Assembly (NCBI GenBank): GCA_002840355.1
Contig: PHAL01000001.1
Coordinates: forward strand, 1 to 64,000
DNA: 64,000 nucleotides
Source of the DNA: Elusimicrobia bacterium HGW-Elusimicrobia-3
Lineage (GTDB): Bacteria > Elusimicrobiota > Elusimicrobia > Elusimicrobiales > UBA9959
Direction: 5' to 3'
Under the pieces are notes generated by a model, which saw only the letters and a list, made by a program, of their open reading frames with translations, did no database searches and was not told the DNA's origin. The first letter of the stretch is position 1, and the number at the start of each line of letters is the position of its first letter. This document shows, one piece after another, positions 28,251 through 36,987 of this stretch. The position numbers and the translations under genes are program-made.

Positions 28251-30011
28251 ATGGCGGAAGAAAACAAAGAAGAGATCATCCACAAGATGCGCCACTCGCT
28301 GGCGCACGTGCTGGCGCAGGCGGTGCTGGAGCTGTGGCCCGGCACCAGGTTCGGCATCGGCCCCGCCATCGAGAACGGCTTCTACTACGATTTCGACCTC
28401 GAGCATCACTTCACCCCCGAGGACCTGCCCGCCATCGAGAAGAAGATGCGGCATATCATCGGCGCCGCCCATAAGTTCGAGCGCGTCGAGCTGCCCCGCG
28501 CCGAGGCCCTCAAGCATTTCGAGGCCAAGGGCGAGAAGTACAAGGTGGAGCTCATCAACGACCTGCCCGAGGGCTCGGTCATCAGCATCTACAAGAGCGG
28601 CCCGTTCGAGGACCTGTGCAAGGGCCCGCACGTGGAGCATACCGGCAAGCTCAAGGCTTTCAAGCTGACGCACGTGGCCGGCGCCTACTGGCGCGGCAGC
28701 GAGAAGAACGCCATGCTGCAGCGCATCTACGCCGTGGCCTTCGAAACGCCCGCCGAGCTGGACGCCTATTTAAAGCAGCAGGAAGAGGCCGCCAAGCGCG
28801 ACCACCGCAAGCTGGGCCGTCAGCTGGACCTCTACAGCATCAACGAGACCGTCGGGCCCGGCCTGGTGCTGTGGCATCCCAACGGCGCCCGCATCCGCCA
28901 CGAGATAGAGACCTACTGGAAGGAAGAACATTTCAAGGGCGGCTACGACCTGGTCAACACCCCGCATATCGGCCGCGCCGGGCTGTGGGAGACGTCGGGC
29001 CACCTGGGCTTCTACAAGGACTCCATGTACGCCCCGATGGACATCGACGGCATAGAGTACTACGCCAAGCCGATGAACTGCCCTTTCCACATAGAGATCT
29101 ACAAGGCCAACTCGCACAGCTACCGCGACCTGCCGCTGCGCTGGGCCGAGCTGGGCACGGTGTACCGCTTCGAGAAGGCCGGCGTGCTGCACGGCCTGAT
29201 GCGCGTGCGCGGCTTCACCCAGGACGACGCGCACCTGATCTGCACCCAGGAGCAGATGGAGGCCGAGGTTATAGAAGTGCTGCGCTTCAGCATGAACGTG
29301 CTGCGCACCTTCGGCCTGAAAGACATCAAGGCCTACCTCGCCACCCGCCCCGAGGGCGCCGTGGGCGAGCCCGCCCTGTGGGAGGACGCGCAGAAAAGCC
29401 TGCGCGCGGCCGCCGACAAGGAAGGCGTGCCCGTAACGCTAGACGAGGGCGGCGGCGCCTTCTACGGCCCCAAGATAGACCTCAAGGTCAAGGACTCCAT
29501 CGGCCGCGAGTGGCAGATGAGCACCATCCAGTTCGACTTCAACGAGCCGGAGCGCTTCGGCATAGAATACACCGGCCCCGACGGCGCCAAGCACCGCCCG
29601 TACATGATACACCGCGCGCTGATGGGCTCGCTCGAGCGCTTCTTCGGCGTGCTGATAGAGCATTACGCGGGCAACTTCCCGCTGTGGCTGGCGCCCGTGC
29701 ATATCAAGGTGATGAACATCACGGCCGAAGAAGAGGGCTATGCCAGGGAAGTGGAGGCCCGGCTGCGGGCCGCCGGCCTGCGCGTCAAGAGCGACCTGCG
29801 CAACGACACCATAAACGCCAAGGTGCGCGACGCCGCCATGCTCAAGCTGCCCTACCTGGTGGTGGTGGGCAAGAAAGAGAAGGACGCCGGCACCGTCACG
29901 CTGCGCCTGCGCGGCAACAAGAGCGTCTTCGGCGTAAACCTCGACGAGTTCATCGCCAAGGCCTCCGAAGAAGCCAAAACCCGCGCCCTCACCGGCGCCT
30001 ACGCCGCCTGA
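28251..30011 (+). CDS. thrS: Threonyl-tRNA synthetase (lacks N-terminal TGS domain)
   Basis: MRHSLAHVLAQAV editing domain, NCPFHIEIYK, RFEKAGVLHGLMRVRGFTQDDAH. Start placed at ATG 28251 after tRNA-Val. Confidence 0.96.
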   Translation: MAEENKEEIIHKMRHSLAHVLAQAVLELWPGTRFGIGPAIENGFYYDFDLEHHFTPEDLPAIEKKMRHIIGAAHKFERVELPRAEALKHFEAKGEKYKVELINDLPEGSVISIYKSGPFEDLCKGPHVEHTGKLKAFKLTHVAGAYWRGSEKNAMLQRIYAVAFETPAELDAYLKQQEEAAKRDHRKLGRQLDLYSINETVGPGLVLWHPNGARIRHEIETYWKEEHFKGGYDLVNTPHIGRAGLWETSGHLGFYKDSMYAPMDIDGIEYYAKPMNCPFHIEIYKANSHSYRDLPLRWAELGTVYRFEKAGVLHGLMRVRGFTQDDAHLICTQEQMEAEVIEVLRFSMNVLRTFGLKDIKAYLATRPEGAVGEPALWEDAQKSLRAAADKEGVPVTLDEGGGAFYGPKIDLKVKDSIGREWQMSTIQFDFNEPERFGIEYTGPDGAKHRPYMIHRALMGSLERFFGVLIEHYAGNFPLWLAPVHIKVMNITAEEEGYAREVEARLRAAGLRVKSDLRNDTINAKVRDAAMLKLPYLVVVGKKEKDAGTVTLRLRGNKSVFGVNLDEFIAKASEEAKTRALTGAYAA

Positions 30012-30027
30012 CCAGGGGCGCACAAAA

Positions 30028-30062
30028 AAAGAACCCGGCCGCGAGCCGGGTTCTTTTTTTTG
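30028..30062. terminator. Bidirectional terminator between thrS and a convergent gene
   Basis: GAACCCGGC-CGCGA-GCCGGGTTC flanked by A- and T-tracts. Confidence 0.85.
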
Positions 30063-30072
30063 TCCAGGTCCT

Positions 30073-31086
30073 TTATTTTTCCAGTATCAGCACGCCGTGG
30101 GGGGGCAAAGCGGGTGGCAATTCCCGCTTCATTTCGAAGAGGGGGCGCCAGGACTTCAGGGAGTCGGGGAGCGGCAGGGGGGCGGCGGTGGGGTTCAGCA
30201 GGATCAGGTAGGAACCGAACAGGCCGCGCTTGAGGGCGCGGGCCGCCAGGCCCTCGGGCAGGCCGGCTGGCACCGTGCCGGGGCGGCCTTTGCGCAGCGC
30301 CGGGCGCAGCGCGTTGATCTCGGCGGCCATGCGCTGGTAATTGTTCCAGCGCCCGGGCCGTTCGGGCAGCGGTATGCCGTCGGAGCCGTCGTACTTGAAA
30401 TAGAATACGCCCTCGGCGCCGCGGGCCACGGCCAGCCAGGTCATATAGCGCAGCGCTTCGAAGGAGGGGAAGCCGCCCACCCGGACCTTGCGGCGCTGCG
30501 GGTAATGTATCCAGTCGAAAGCCTGCAGCACGGCCCACACCGGCTTGTTCTGGCGGACGGGGTCCTGTATGGCGGCGCCGGCTTTTACCATGGACACCTG
30601 CTCGCCCACGCTGCCCAGCGGCAGGTGGGGCACCGGGTACCAGTCCACCATCAGCGCGTCGGCGGCTCCCCCGTAGGTGAAGGCGGCTATGCCCTCGCCC
30701 ATCACGAAAACGGTGCGGGCATTCTTGTCCCAGGCCTTCACGCGCGCTTCCAGTTCCTGCAATTTGGCCAGCGGCAGCCGCCGCACCTCGGGCTCGTCGA
30801 ACAGGTACCAGGCCAGCACCGGCCAGCGCTTGGCCTCGGCCTCGTAGGCCGAGCCTATCACCCTGTCCGGGTAGGCCAGCATCTTCATGCCCTGCCGCTT
30901 GGCCTCGGCCGCCAGCAGGGACAGTCGCTCGGGGTCCTGGTTATAGGTGTGGAAAGAGTCGAAGCCGGCCCGCTTCAGGACAGCCAGTTCGGCCGGAGCG
31001 TTAATGCCGTAGAAGCCCAGGGGGAAGTCCCCGGCCGCCGCGTTAACGGCCGCCGCCATTAATATAATTATTAATAATATCCTCAT
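30073..31086 (-). CDS. Secreted TIM-barrel glycoside hydrolase-like protein
   Basis: Signal peptide; GFYGINAPAELAVLKRAGFDSFHTY, WYLFDEPE, ALMVDWYPVP. Confidence 0.6.
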   Translation of the reverse strand: MRILLIIILMAAAVNAAAGDFPLGFYGINAPAELAVLKRAGFDSFHTYNQDPERLSLLAAEAKRQGMKMLAYPDRVIGSAYEAEAKRWPVLAWYLFDEPEVRRLPLAKLQELEARVKAWDKNARTVFVMGEGIAAFTYGGAADALMVDWYPVPHLPLGSVGEQVSMVKAGAAIQDPVRQNKPVWAVLQAFDWIHYPQRRKVRVGGFPSFEALRYMTWLAVARGAEGVFYFKYDGSDGIPLPERPGRWNNYQRMAAEINALRPALRKGRPGTVPAGLPEGLAARALKRGLFGSYLILLNPTAAPLPLPDSLKSWRPLFEMKRELPPALPPHGVLILEK

Positions 31087-31149
31087 AATACCTCAAATCT
31101 CCCAAATCTATTAAAAGTTTTACCGCACCGAAACTATCCGCCTTTCCGC

Positions 31150-31178
31150 TTGACAGCCAAAAGGGAAGTTAATTAATA
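31150..31178 (+). promoter_or_regulatory. Candidate sigma70 promoter upstream of FecR-domain gene
   Basis: TTGACA 31150-31155, 17 nt, TTAATA 31173-31178; alternative -10 TATACT at 31180-31185. Confidence 0.4.
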
Positions 31179-31207
31179 TTATACTAGAAGTCAATTAGGG
31201 AGGACGC

Positions 31208-31894
31208 ATGAAATTATTCAAACTGTTAGCAATAGTGGCGCTTACCGCTTTTAGCGTTAACGCTTTCGCTCAGACCAATACCGCCAAGAAAGGCATCAGG
31301 ATTTCCAAGATCACCGGCACCGTCAACATCATCAAGGACGGCAAGGTCATACAGACCCTCAAGCCCGGCGACGCCATCCCCGACATCACCGACAGCAAGA
31401 TCAGCTTTGCCGTGGTCAACGGCACCGTGGAAGTGGAAGTAGGCGGCAAGATCGTTTCCGCCGCCACCGGTTCCAACTTCTCCGTGTCCACCTCCAACGG
31501 CCAGACCAACGTGGCCGTGGCCCCCGGCACCCCGGTAGCCGTCAAGACCGAAAGCGGCAGCAACTTGGTACTGACCTCCAACAGCGAAGTCAAGATGGTC
31601 AACACCAACGGCACCGTGGCCATCTCCATGGAGAAGGGCACCGCCGTAATGACCGACGCCTCCGGCGGCCAGACCCGCACCGTGCAGGCCGGCCAGACCG
31701 TCACCGTGCCTTCGGCCACCACCGTCACCGCCGCCGCGCCCGCCCCGGTTGCGGAAGCGCCCGCCGAGGAAGCCGCCGGCGAGACCGCGGACGAGGCCGC
31801 CATCGAGACCGTGGTGGTGGAGCCGCCTCCGACCACCGTCATCCCCACCGAGACGGTGCAGGAGTCCGAGGAAGTCAGCGCTTCCAACCCCTAA
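31208..31894 (+). CDS. Secreted FecR-domain protein with conserved C-terminal tail
   Basis: Signal peptide; KITGTVNIIKDGKVIQTLKPGDAIPDITDSKISFAVVNGTVEVEVGGK; tail TVIPTETVQESEEVSASNP. Confidence 0.75.
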   Translation: MKLFKLLAIVALTAFSVNAFAQTNTAKKGIRISKITGTVNIIKDGKVIQTLKPGDAIPDITDSKISFAVVNGTVEVEVGGKIVSAATGSNFSVSTSNGQTNVAVAPGTPVAVKTESGSNLVLTSNSEVKMVNTNGTVAISMEKGTAVMTDASGGQTRTVQAGQTVTVPSATTVTAAAPAPVAEAPAEEAAGETADEAAIETVVVEPPPTTVIPTETVQESEEVSASNP

Positions 31895-31915
31895 CCAGGA
31901 TTTAAGGAGAAACCC

Positions 31916-33082
31916 ATGAAAAATATTTTAATAGCGGCTTTACTGCTCCTGCCCGCCGCCGCCGGCGCGCAGCAGAACCTCAAGATCGGCAACCTCGAGA
32001 TCAACCCTTTCCTGAGCACCCAGGAAAGCTACGACAGCAACATCTACCTCACCAGGGACGAAGCCAAATCCGCCCTGATCAACCGCTCCGCTATCGGCGT
32101 GGGGCTGGTGGAAAACCTCGGTTCCCGCTACGACCTCAAGGCCGGCTATAACATGGAACTGCTCGGCTACAGCCGCGAGACCGAGATCAACAACGCCGTG
32201 CACCACAACGCCAACCTGGGCTTCAAGGGCGAAATGCCCAAGGGCATGACGCTAACCGTGGACGACAAGTGGAAGCAGACCACCGACCAGGCCACCTCCC
32301 AGGAAGTAGAGCGCGCCATGCGCGTGGAGAACACGGCCAGCGCCGTGTTCAGCGCCCCGCTGCGCGGCAAGTTCGGCTTCGCCGTGGCCGCCCAGCACGT
32401 GTATAACAATTACCTCGACACCGCCTACGGCACCCTCGACCGCGAGGAGACGCAGGTCGGCCTCGACCTCGAATACAAAGTGCAGCCCAAGACCAAGCTG
32501 TTCCTGGCCTACCGCCACGGCATGCTGAACTACCAGGTCGGCTACGTCAACGACGCCACCTTCGACAATGTCGAAGTGGGCGCCACCGGCAGCATCGCCC
32601 CCAAGGTGCAGGGCACCGTGAAGGCCGGCGTGCAGATGCGCAAGTACGAAGATGACCTCAACGACGCCAAGGAAGACGCCAACACCGCGCAGTACAGCGT
32701 GCAGGCCGTCTGGAAGCCCGTCGAGAAGACCGACGTGACCCTGTTCGCCAAGCGCGGCAACGTGGAAACCAATTACGGCGACGCCCGCTTCTACACCAGC
32801 ACCCTGACCGACCTCTCGGTCAGCCGCATGGTGCGCAAGTTCAAGGTCACCGTGGGCCTGTCCTACGAGGACGTCCGCTACTCCGACAAGCGCAATACCC
32901 TGTCCGCCACCGAGATCATCCGCAAGGACGAGAACGCCGGCGCCCGCCTTACGGTGGACTACAATATACAGAAATGGCTGGTGGCCAACGCCGGCTACTC
33001 CTACAAGGACCGCTCGTCCAACTTCGACCAGTTCGAGTACAAGGACAATATCGTCAGCGTCGGCCTGAAGGCGATGTTCTGA
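31916..33082 (+). CDS. Outer-membrane beta-barrel protein
   Basis: Signal peptide; alternating amphipathic strands, C-terminal aromatic (KDNIVSVGLKAMF). Confidence 0.8.
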   Translation: MKNILIAALLLLPAAAGAQQNLKIGNLEINPFLSTQESYDSNIYLTRDEAKSALINRSAIGVGLVENLGSRYDLKAGYNMELLGYSRETEINNAVHHNANLGFKGEMPKGMTLTVDDKWKQTTDQATSQEVERAMRVENTASAVFSAPLRGKFGFAVAAQHVYNNYLDTAYGTLDREETQVGLDLEYKVQPKTKLFLAYRHGMLNYQVGYVNDATFDNVEVGATGSIAPKVQGTVKAGVQMRKYEDDLNDAKEDANTAQYSVQAVWKPVEKTDVTLFAKRGNVETNYGDARFYTSTLTDLSVSRMVRKFKVTVGLSYEDVRYSDKRNTLSATEIIRKDENAGARLTVDYNIQKWLVANAGYSYKDRSSNFDQFEYKDNIVSVGLKAMF

Positions 33083-33099
33083 TCTTCTGCCAGCAAAAA

Positions 33100-33133
33100 G
33101 AAGAAGGCCGCGCGAGCGGCCTTCTTCTTTTTA
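33100..33133. terminator. Bidirectional terminator
   Basis: GAAGAAGGCCGC (33100-33111)-GCGA-GCGGCCTTCTTC (33116-33127), T-tract. Confidence 0.88.
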
Positions 33134-33145
33134 TCGCATTAAGGT

Positions 33146-33568
33146 TTAAGCTTTCTGCTCTATCAACTTCAGTACCGCCGTCTTGATCTTCCCCAGCACC
33201 TCGGCGAAAACTTTATCGTCTTTACCAATAGGGTCTTCCAGGTCGGCGTCCCCGAGCAGCAGCCGCGTCTTGCGCATGCTCTGGGGGAACCGCTCCGCCA
33301 GCGCGTCGAGCTGCGCCTCTTCCATCACCACTATGATATCGGCCCAGTCCACGTCGGGCTCGGCCACCAGCGAGGCCTTGTGCTCCAGGTCCGCCACGCC
33401 CTCGGCCGCCAGCCAGGCGGCTACCTTTTTGTGCAGGCCGCAATAGGGCTGCACGGCCATGCCGCGCGAGCGCGCCTGCCAGCCGGCGGCGGCCCCGTAA
33501 TGGGCCAGCAGCTTCTCGGCGGCCGGGCTGCGGCACATATTGCCGGTGCAGATGAACAGCGCTTTCAT
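33146..33568 (-). CDS. Low-molecular-weight protein tyrosine phosphatase family (Wzb-like)
   Basis: MKALFICTGNMCRSPAAEKLL P-loop; DADLEDPIG. Confidence 0.88.
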   Translation of the reverse strand: MKALFICTGNMCRSPAAEKLLAHYGAAAGWQARSRGMAVQPYCGLHKKVAAWLAAEGVADLEHKASLVAEPDVDWADIIVVMEEAQLDALAERFPQSMRKTRLLLGDADLEDPIGKDDKVFAEVLGKIKTAVLKLIEQKA

Positions 33569-33574
33569 GGCATA

Positions 33575-33580
33575 ATTCTA
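33575..33580 (-). promoter_or_regulatory. -10 box (TAGAAT) for a leaderless start at 33568
   Basis: Minus strand reads TAGAATTATGCCATG. Confidence 0.5.
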
Positions 33581-33608
33581 CCTTAAATCCGGTCCGTCCC
33601 ATAAATGA

Positions 33609-33614
33609 TAGAAT
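33609..33614 (+). promoter_or_regulatory. -10 box (TGATAGAAT) for a leaderless start at 33621
   Basis: TAGAAT ends 7 nt before the A of the ATG, preceded by TGA (extended -10). Confidence 0.5.
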
Positions 33615-33620
33615 TCAAAA

Positions 33621-35366
33621 ATGGGGACGCTGATACTGATATCGATCGTTTTCGCGCCGCTGGCTTTCGCCGCCGTCGAGCCCTGGGCCTATGTCCCGCT
33701 GTACGCCCTGTATTTCTACGGCGCCGCCGCCCTGTTCGCCCGGGGCGAGCAAACCCATTTTCCGCCCATCTACAAAAACCTGCTGCCGGCCGTGATCGCC
33801 GTGGCCGTGATCGGCGTGATTCAATCCTTCAGCCAGGCCGCGGTCAACGGGCCCACGCCGCTCTTGTTCACCGCCTGGCGGCTGAGCACGGTGAACGCCG
33901 TCATCCTCTGGCTGTTCTACGCGGCCGTTCTATACTGCGCGGCCAAGGCCATAAAAACCCCCGAGCAGCTCAGCCGCCTGCTGTGGACCATATTCGCGGT
34001 GGGGGTGGTGGTGGCGCTGATGGGCACGCTGCAGCGCGCCGAGGACAATACGCTGGTATACGGCATTCGCCGTGTGCACGGCTTTGCCTTCGGTCCCTTC
34101 GTAAACCGCGACCACGGCGCCTTCTTCCTGGCCATGGCCGGCATGTGCGGCCTGGGCCTGTTCTTCGGGGGCTTCAAGCCGCTGTTCCGCCAGCAGAGCC
34201 ATACAAAGATGTTCGACCTGCTAGCCGTGCAGTTCCTCAAGCTCGTGATGATAGTGGCCATAGTGGCCGGCATAGTGAAAACCGGCAGCCGCGGCGGCCT
34301 GCACTCTTTTATAGCGGCCTCTACCTTCATGGGCTTCGTAGCCGCCGGCTTCTTGAAGCACCGCGCGCACAGGCTCGCGGCCTGGGGCGGGCTGGTATTA
34401 TTGCTGGGCGCATACGGCCTGATACTCAACCATTACAAAATACTCCTGGGCCTGCAGAACGGCGAGCTGGTAGGCTCGGTCACCACTCGCTTCTCGATGT
34501 ACAAGAGCAGCTGGGCCATGTTCAATGATTTCCCGGCCTTCGGCGCGGGGCTGGGCGCTGTGGAGCACGCCTTCCCGCTGTATACGCGCGGCGACATACT
34601 GACCTCCGGCCTGGTGCGCCATGTGCACAGCGACTGGATAGAACTTTTCCTGCAGGTGGGCGCGGTGGGGGGACTCATATACCTCGCCGGGCTGATCGGC
34701 GCGCTGTATGTCTTCTACCGGGGCTGGCTGCGCTGCCGGTCGTTCACGGTGAAGGCAGTTTACGGCGGGGCGCTGGGGGCGGCGCTGGTGGGCATGGCGC
34801 ACAGCTTTGTGGACTTCGGCCTGCAGATGCCGGCCAACTCGCTGGTGTTCTACGCGCTCCTTGGCGCCCTGGCCAGCCGGCCCGCCGTGGAAGGCCGCGG
34901 CCTGCTGCCGCACGAGGAGGAACAGGAGGCCGTCTATTATCCTCCCAGGAAGATATACGCTAACGCCGCCGCCGTGCTGGCCGGCCTGCTGGTAGTGGCC
35001 GCATTGCCGCAGGTGCTGGCCTGGCATTATGACCAGCGCGCCCGCCGGGCTGACTACGCCCAAAGACTGGAGCTGCGCGCCGCCTCGCTACGGTGGCAGG
35101 CCGGCCCGCAGGCCGCCTTCCGCCTGGCCGCCGAACATTATAATAACGCGCTCAGGCATAAGGTCGAGCCCTGCCGCCAGTTCAAAACCGCGCAGCTCAT
35201 CGCCTGGCCCTACCTGCGCCAGGCCCCGGTGAACGCCGACCTGAAACGCCTGGCCCGCAACCTGCGCCTGCAGCTCGACAACTGCTACGAGCGGGCGCTC
35301 GTGGTGAAGAGCGGCGCCCGCCCGGCCCCGGCCCAGCCGCCCACGCTTAATACCAGCCGTCCCTGA
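33621..35366 (+). CDS. O-antigen ligase/polymerase (Wzy_C) family membrane protein
   Basis: Multi-TM; VKTGSRGGLHSFIAA, FGAGLGAVEHAFPLY, HVHSDWIELFLQVGAVGGLIYL. Confidence 0.85.
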   Translation: MGTLILISIVFAPLAFAAVEPWAYVPLYALYFYGAAALFARGEQTHFPPIYKNLLPAVIAVAVIGVIQSFSQAAVNGPTPLLFTAWRLSTVNAVILWLFYAAVLYCAAKAIKTPEQLSRLLWTIFAVGVVVALMGTLQRAEDNTLVYGIRRVHGFAFGPFVNRDHGAFFLAMAGMCGLGLFFGGFKPLFRQQSHTKMFDLLAVQFLKLVMIVAIVAGIVKTGSRGGLHSFIAASTFMGFVAAGFLKHRAHRLAAWGGLVLLLGAYGLILNHYKILLGLQNGELVGSVTTRFSMYKSSWAMFNDFPAFGAGLGAVEHAFPLYTRGDILTSGLVRHVHSDWIELFLQVGAVGGLIYLAGLIGALYVFYRGWLRCRSFTVKAVYGGALGAALVGMAHSFVDFGLQMPANSLVFYALLGALASRPAVEGRGLLPHEEEQEAVYYPPRKIYANAAAVLAGLLVVAALPQVLAWHYDQRARRADYAQRLELRAASLRWQAGPQAAFRLAAEHYNNALRHKVEPCRQFKTAQLIAWPYLRQAPVNADLKRLARNLRLQLDNCYERALVVKSGARPAPAQPPTLNTSRP

Positions 35367-35413
35367 TCTGTGAGGCGAGGCCTCGATGGAGGGGATTTGC
35401 TATAATTTCCACT

Positions 35414-36106
35414 ATGAAACACGGGGTTTTCGGGATCCTTTCTATAGTATTCTTAGCCGCCTGCGCGCCGCAGCGCCAGGCCGCGCGCCCCGACGGCAAC
35501 GCCGCGGCGCCGCTGCGGATAACAGCCGAAGCCCCGCAGACGCCGCAGCAGGAGGCCCTGCTGGAACAGAGCCTCTTGCAGAACGCGCGCGACCAGAAGC
35601 ATAAACTCAATTATAAAATACAGCCCGGCGACCTGATAGAGATTACCGTCTATAAAGAAGCCGACATGAACCGCACCGCCCGCATCAGCGGCAACGGCAC
35701 CATCACCTTCCCGCTGGCCGGCGTGCTGAAGCTCTCCGAGCTGGCCGTCCCCGAGGCCGAAAGCCTGCTCGCCGAGCGGCTCTCCGAATTCCTGGTCAAG
35801 CCGCAGGTCACCGTGCTGATAAAAGAGTACGGCAACAAGCAGGTCTACGTGCTGGGCGAGGTTAAAAAGCCCGGCTCCATACAGATCCCCGCCGAGCGCC
35901 GCCTGACCATACTGGAAGCCATCACCATGGCCGGCGGCTTCACCGAGCTGGCCGCCCAGGACCGCACCAAGGTGCTGCGCGGCGCCGGCGACGCCAGCCG
36001 CAGCATCCAGGTAGAGATCACCCGCATCACCAAGCAGGGCGACAAAACCGCCGACATCTACCTCGAACCCAACGACACCGTCTACGTCCCCCAGAGCTTC
36101 TTCTAG
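35414..36106 (+). CDS. wza: Polysaccharide export lipoprotein (Wza family)
   Basis: Lipobox LAACAP; IQPGDLIEITVYKEADMNRTARISGNGTITFPLAGVLK and VYVLGEVKKPGSIQIP. Confidence 0.92.
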   Translation: MKHGVFGILSIVFLAACAPQRQAARPDGNAAAPLRITAEAPQTPQQEALLEQSLLQNARDQKHKLNYKIQPGDLIEITVYKEADMNRTARISGNGTITFPLAGVLKLSELAVPEAESLLAERLSEFLVKPQVTVLIKEYGNKQVYVLGEVKKPGSIQIPAERRLTILEAITMAGGFTELAAQDRTKVLRGAGDASRSIQVEITRITKQGDKTADIYLEPNDTVYVPQSFF

Positions 36107-36141
36107 CCCGCCATTCCCCGTCGGTTAGGATTGCCTTCTCA

Positions 36142-36170
36142 TTGACAAAAAGGGGGGGCAGCTGTATAAT
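36142..36170 (+). promoter_or_regulatory. Perfect consensus sigma70 promoter
   Basis: TTGACA 36142-36147, 17-nt spacer, TATAAT 36165-36170; no + strand CDS follows before 37196. Confidence 0.8.
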
Positions 36171-36176
36171 ATTCTT

Positions 36177-36280
36177 GAAGAGCGGTAAGCCCGTTGCAGG
36201 TCGTTCCAGGCGTTCCCTTCCATAGTGTGGGCCACAACCTGGACATTTTAGCCTGCACGGCACGCTCTTCATTCTTTTTA
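36177..36280 (+). ncRNA. Candidate structured small RNA, class unassigned
   Basis: Nested complementarity: GAAGAGCG/CGCTCTTC (36177-36184/36263-36270), CCGTTGCAGG/CCTGCACGG (36191-36200/36252-36260), TCCAGG/CCTGGA (36205-36210/36238-36243), then ATTCTTTTTA. Start matches the predicted +1. Confidence 0.6.
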
Positions 36281-36922
36281 TCCGTCAAATATACAATCCA
36301 GCCTGACTTTCGGTTTGAAGACCTCATACCATTCCGTATCTCCACGCTCGTATTTGCGGGAAATTCCCCAAGCGAAAATATCTGCAGCTTGAAGCGGTGC
36401 GCTCTGCTCCGAGGGTATGTGGTAGATTTCGAGTGGCACCCGCGGATTAAGGATGGCCTTGAGTTGTGTTACGATATAGCTGTTGAAACGTTCTATTTCC
36501 AACCTCGATTTGCTGCGGTCGACTGTAATAATCACTCGAACCCCGCTGTTCTCAAACCCGACCTGCTCAAGTGTTAGCCTGGCGATATAGTTGTATATTC
36601 GCTCTTTATCCTCGCTTAAGCGGTCATAGGCGCCGCGTTTGTTCAGCGTGGTAGCGTACAGGGCAAACGGGATCCCTTCGACTTTCCTGTAGAGCGACGT
36701 TTTTACTTCCAGTGTGGTTCTTGCTCCTTTCAGTTCCGGCAGCGTTGCGTTGCGGGCTTTGAGAAGTTTCCGTCGTATAATGCTTTTAACGGCCTTTGTT
36801 AGCGCAAGGTTGTTTTCTACGCCATGGATTGCCAGTACGCAGATGGTAAAATACGCGCTCGGCTTCTTATTGACGAAGTCGAAGCCCAGATCGCCGCTCT
36901 CGTCGAGATAAAGATAAAGCAT
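36278..36922 (-). CDS. DUF3800 domain-containing protein
   Basis: MLYLYLDESGDLGFDF N-terminus and overall layout of the DUF3800 family. Confidence 0.8.
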   Translation of the reverse strand: MLYLYLDESGDLGFDFVNKKPSAYFTICVLAIHGVENNLALTKAVKSIIRRKLLKARNATLPELKGARTTLEVKTSLYRKVEGIPFALYATTLNKRGAYDRLSEDKERIYNYIARLTLEQVGFENSGVRVIITVDRSKSRLEIERFNSYIVTQLKAILNPRVPLEIYHIPSEQSAPLQAADIFAWGISRKYERGDTEWYEVFKPKVRLDCIFDG

Positions 36923-36987
36923 AAGCCCCCTGAAATAGCATAGCAGACCACCCCGACAAGGGTCTGTCGGCTTGCCCTTCGCAACGC

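Noticed and set aside
36177-36280. Identification of the sRNA candidate as SRP (4.5S) or 6S RNA
   Set aside because: No conserved SRP apical GGAA/AGCAG motif on either strand, and too short with no clear central bubble for 6S. Left unassigned.
36139-36345. 68-aa minus ORF overlapping the sRNA candidate
   Set aside because: No recognisable domain, overlaps the DUF3800 3' end, and the promoter points the other way.
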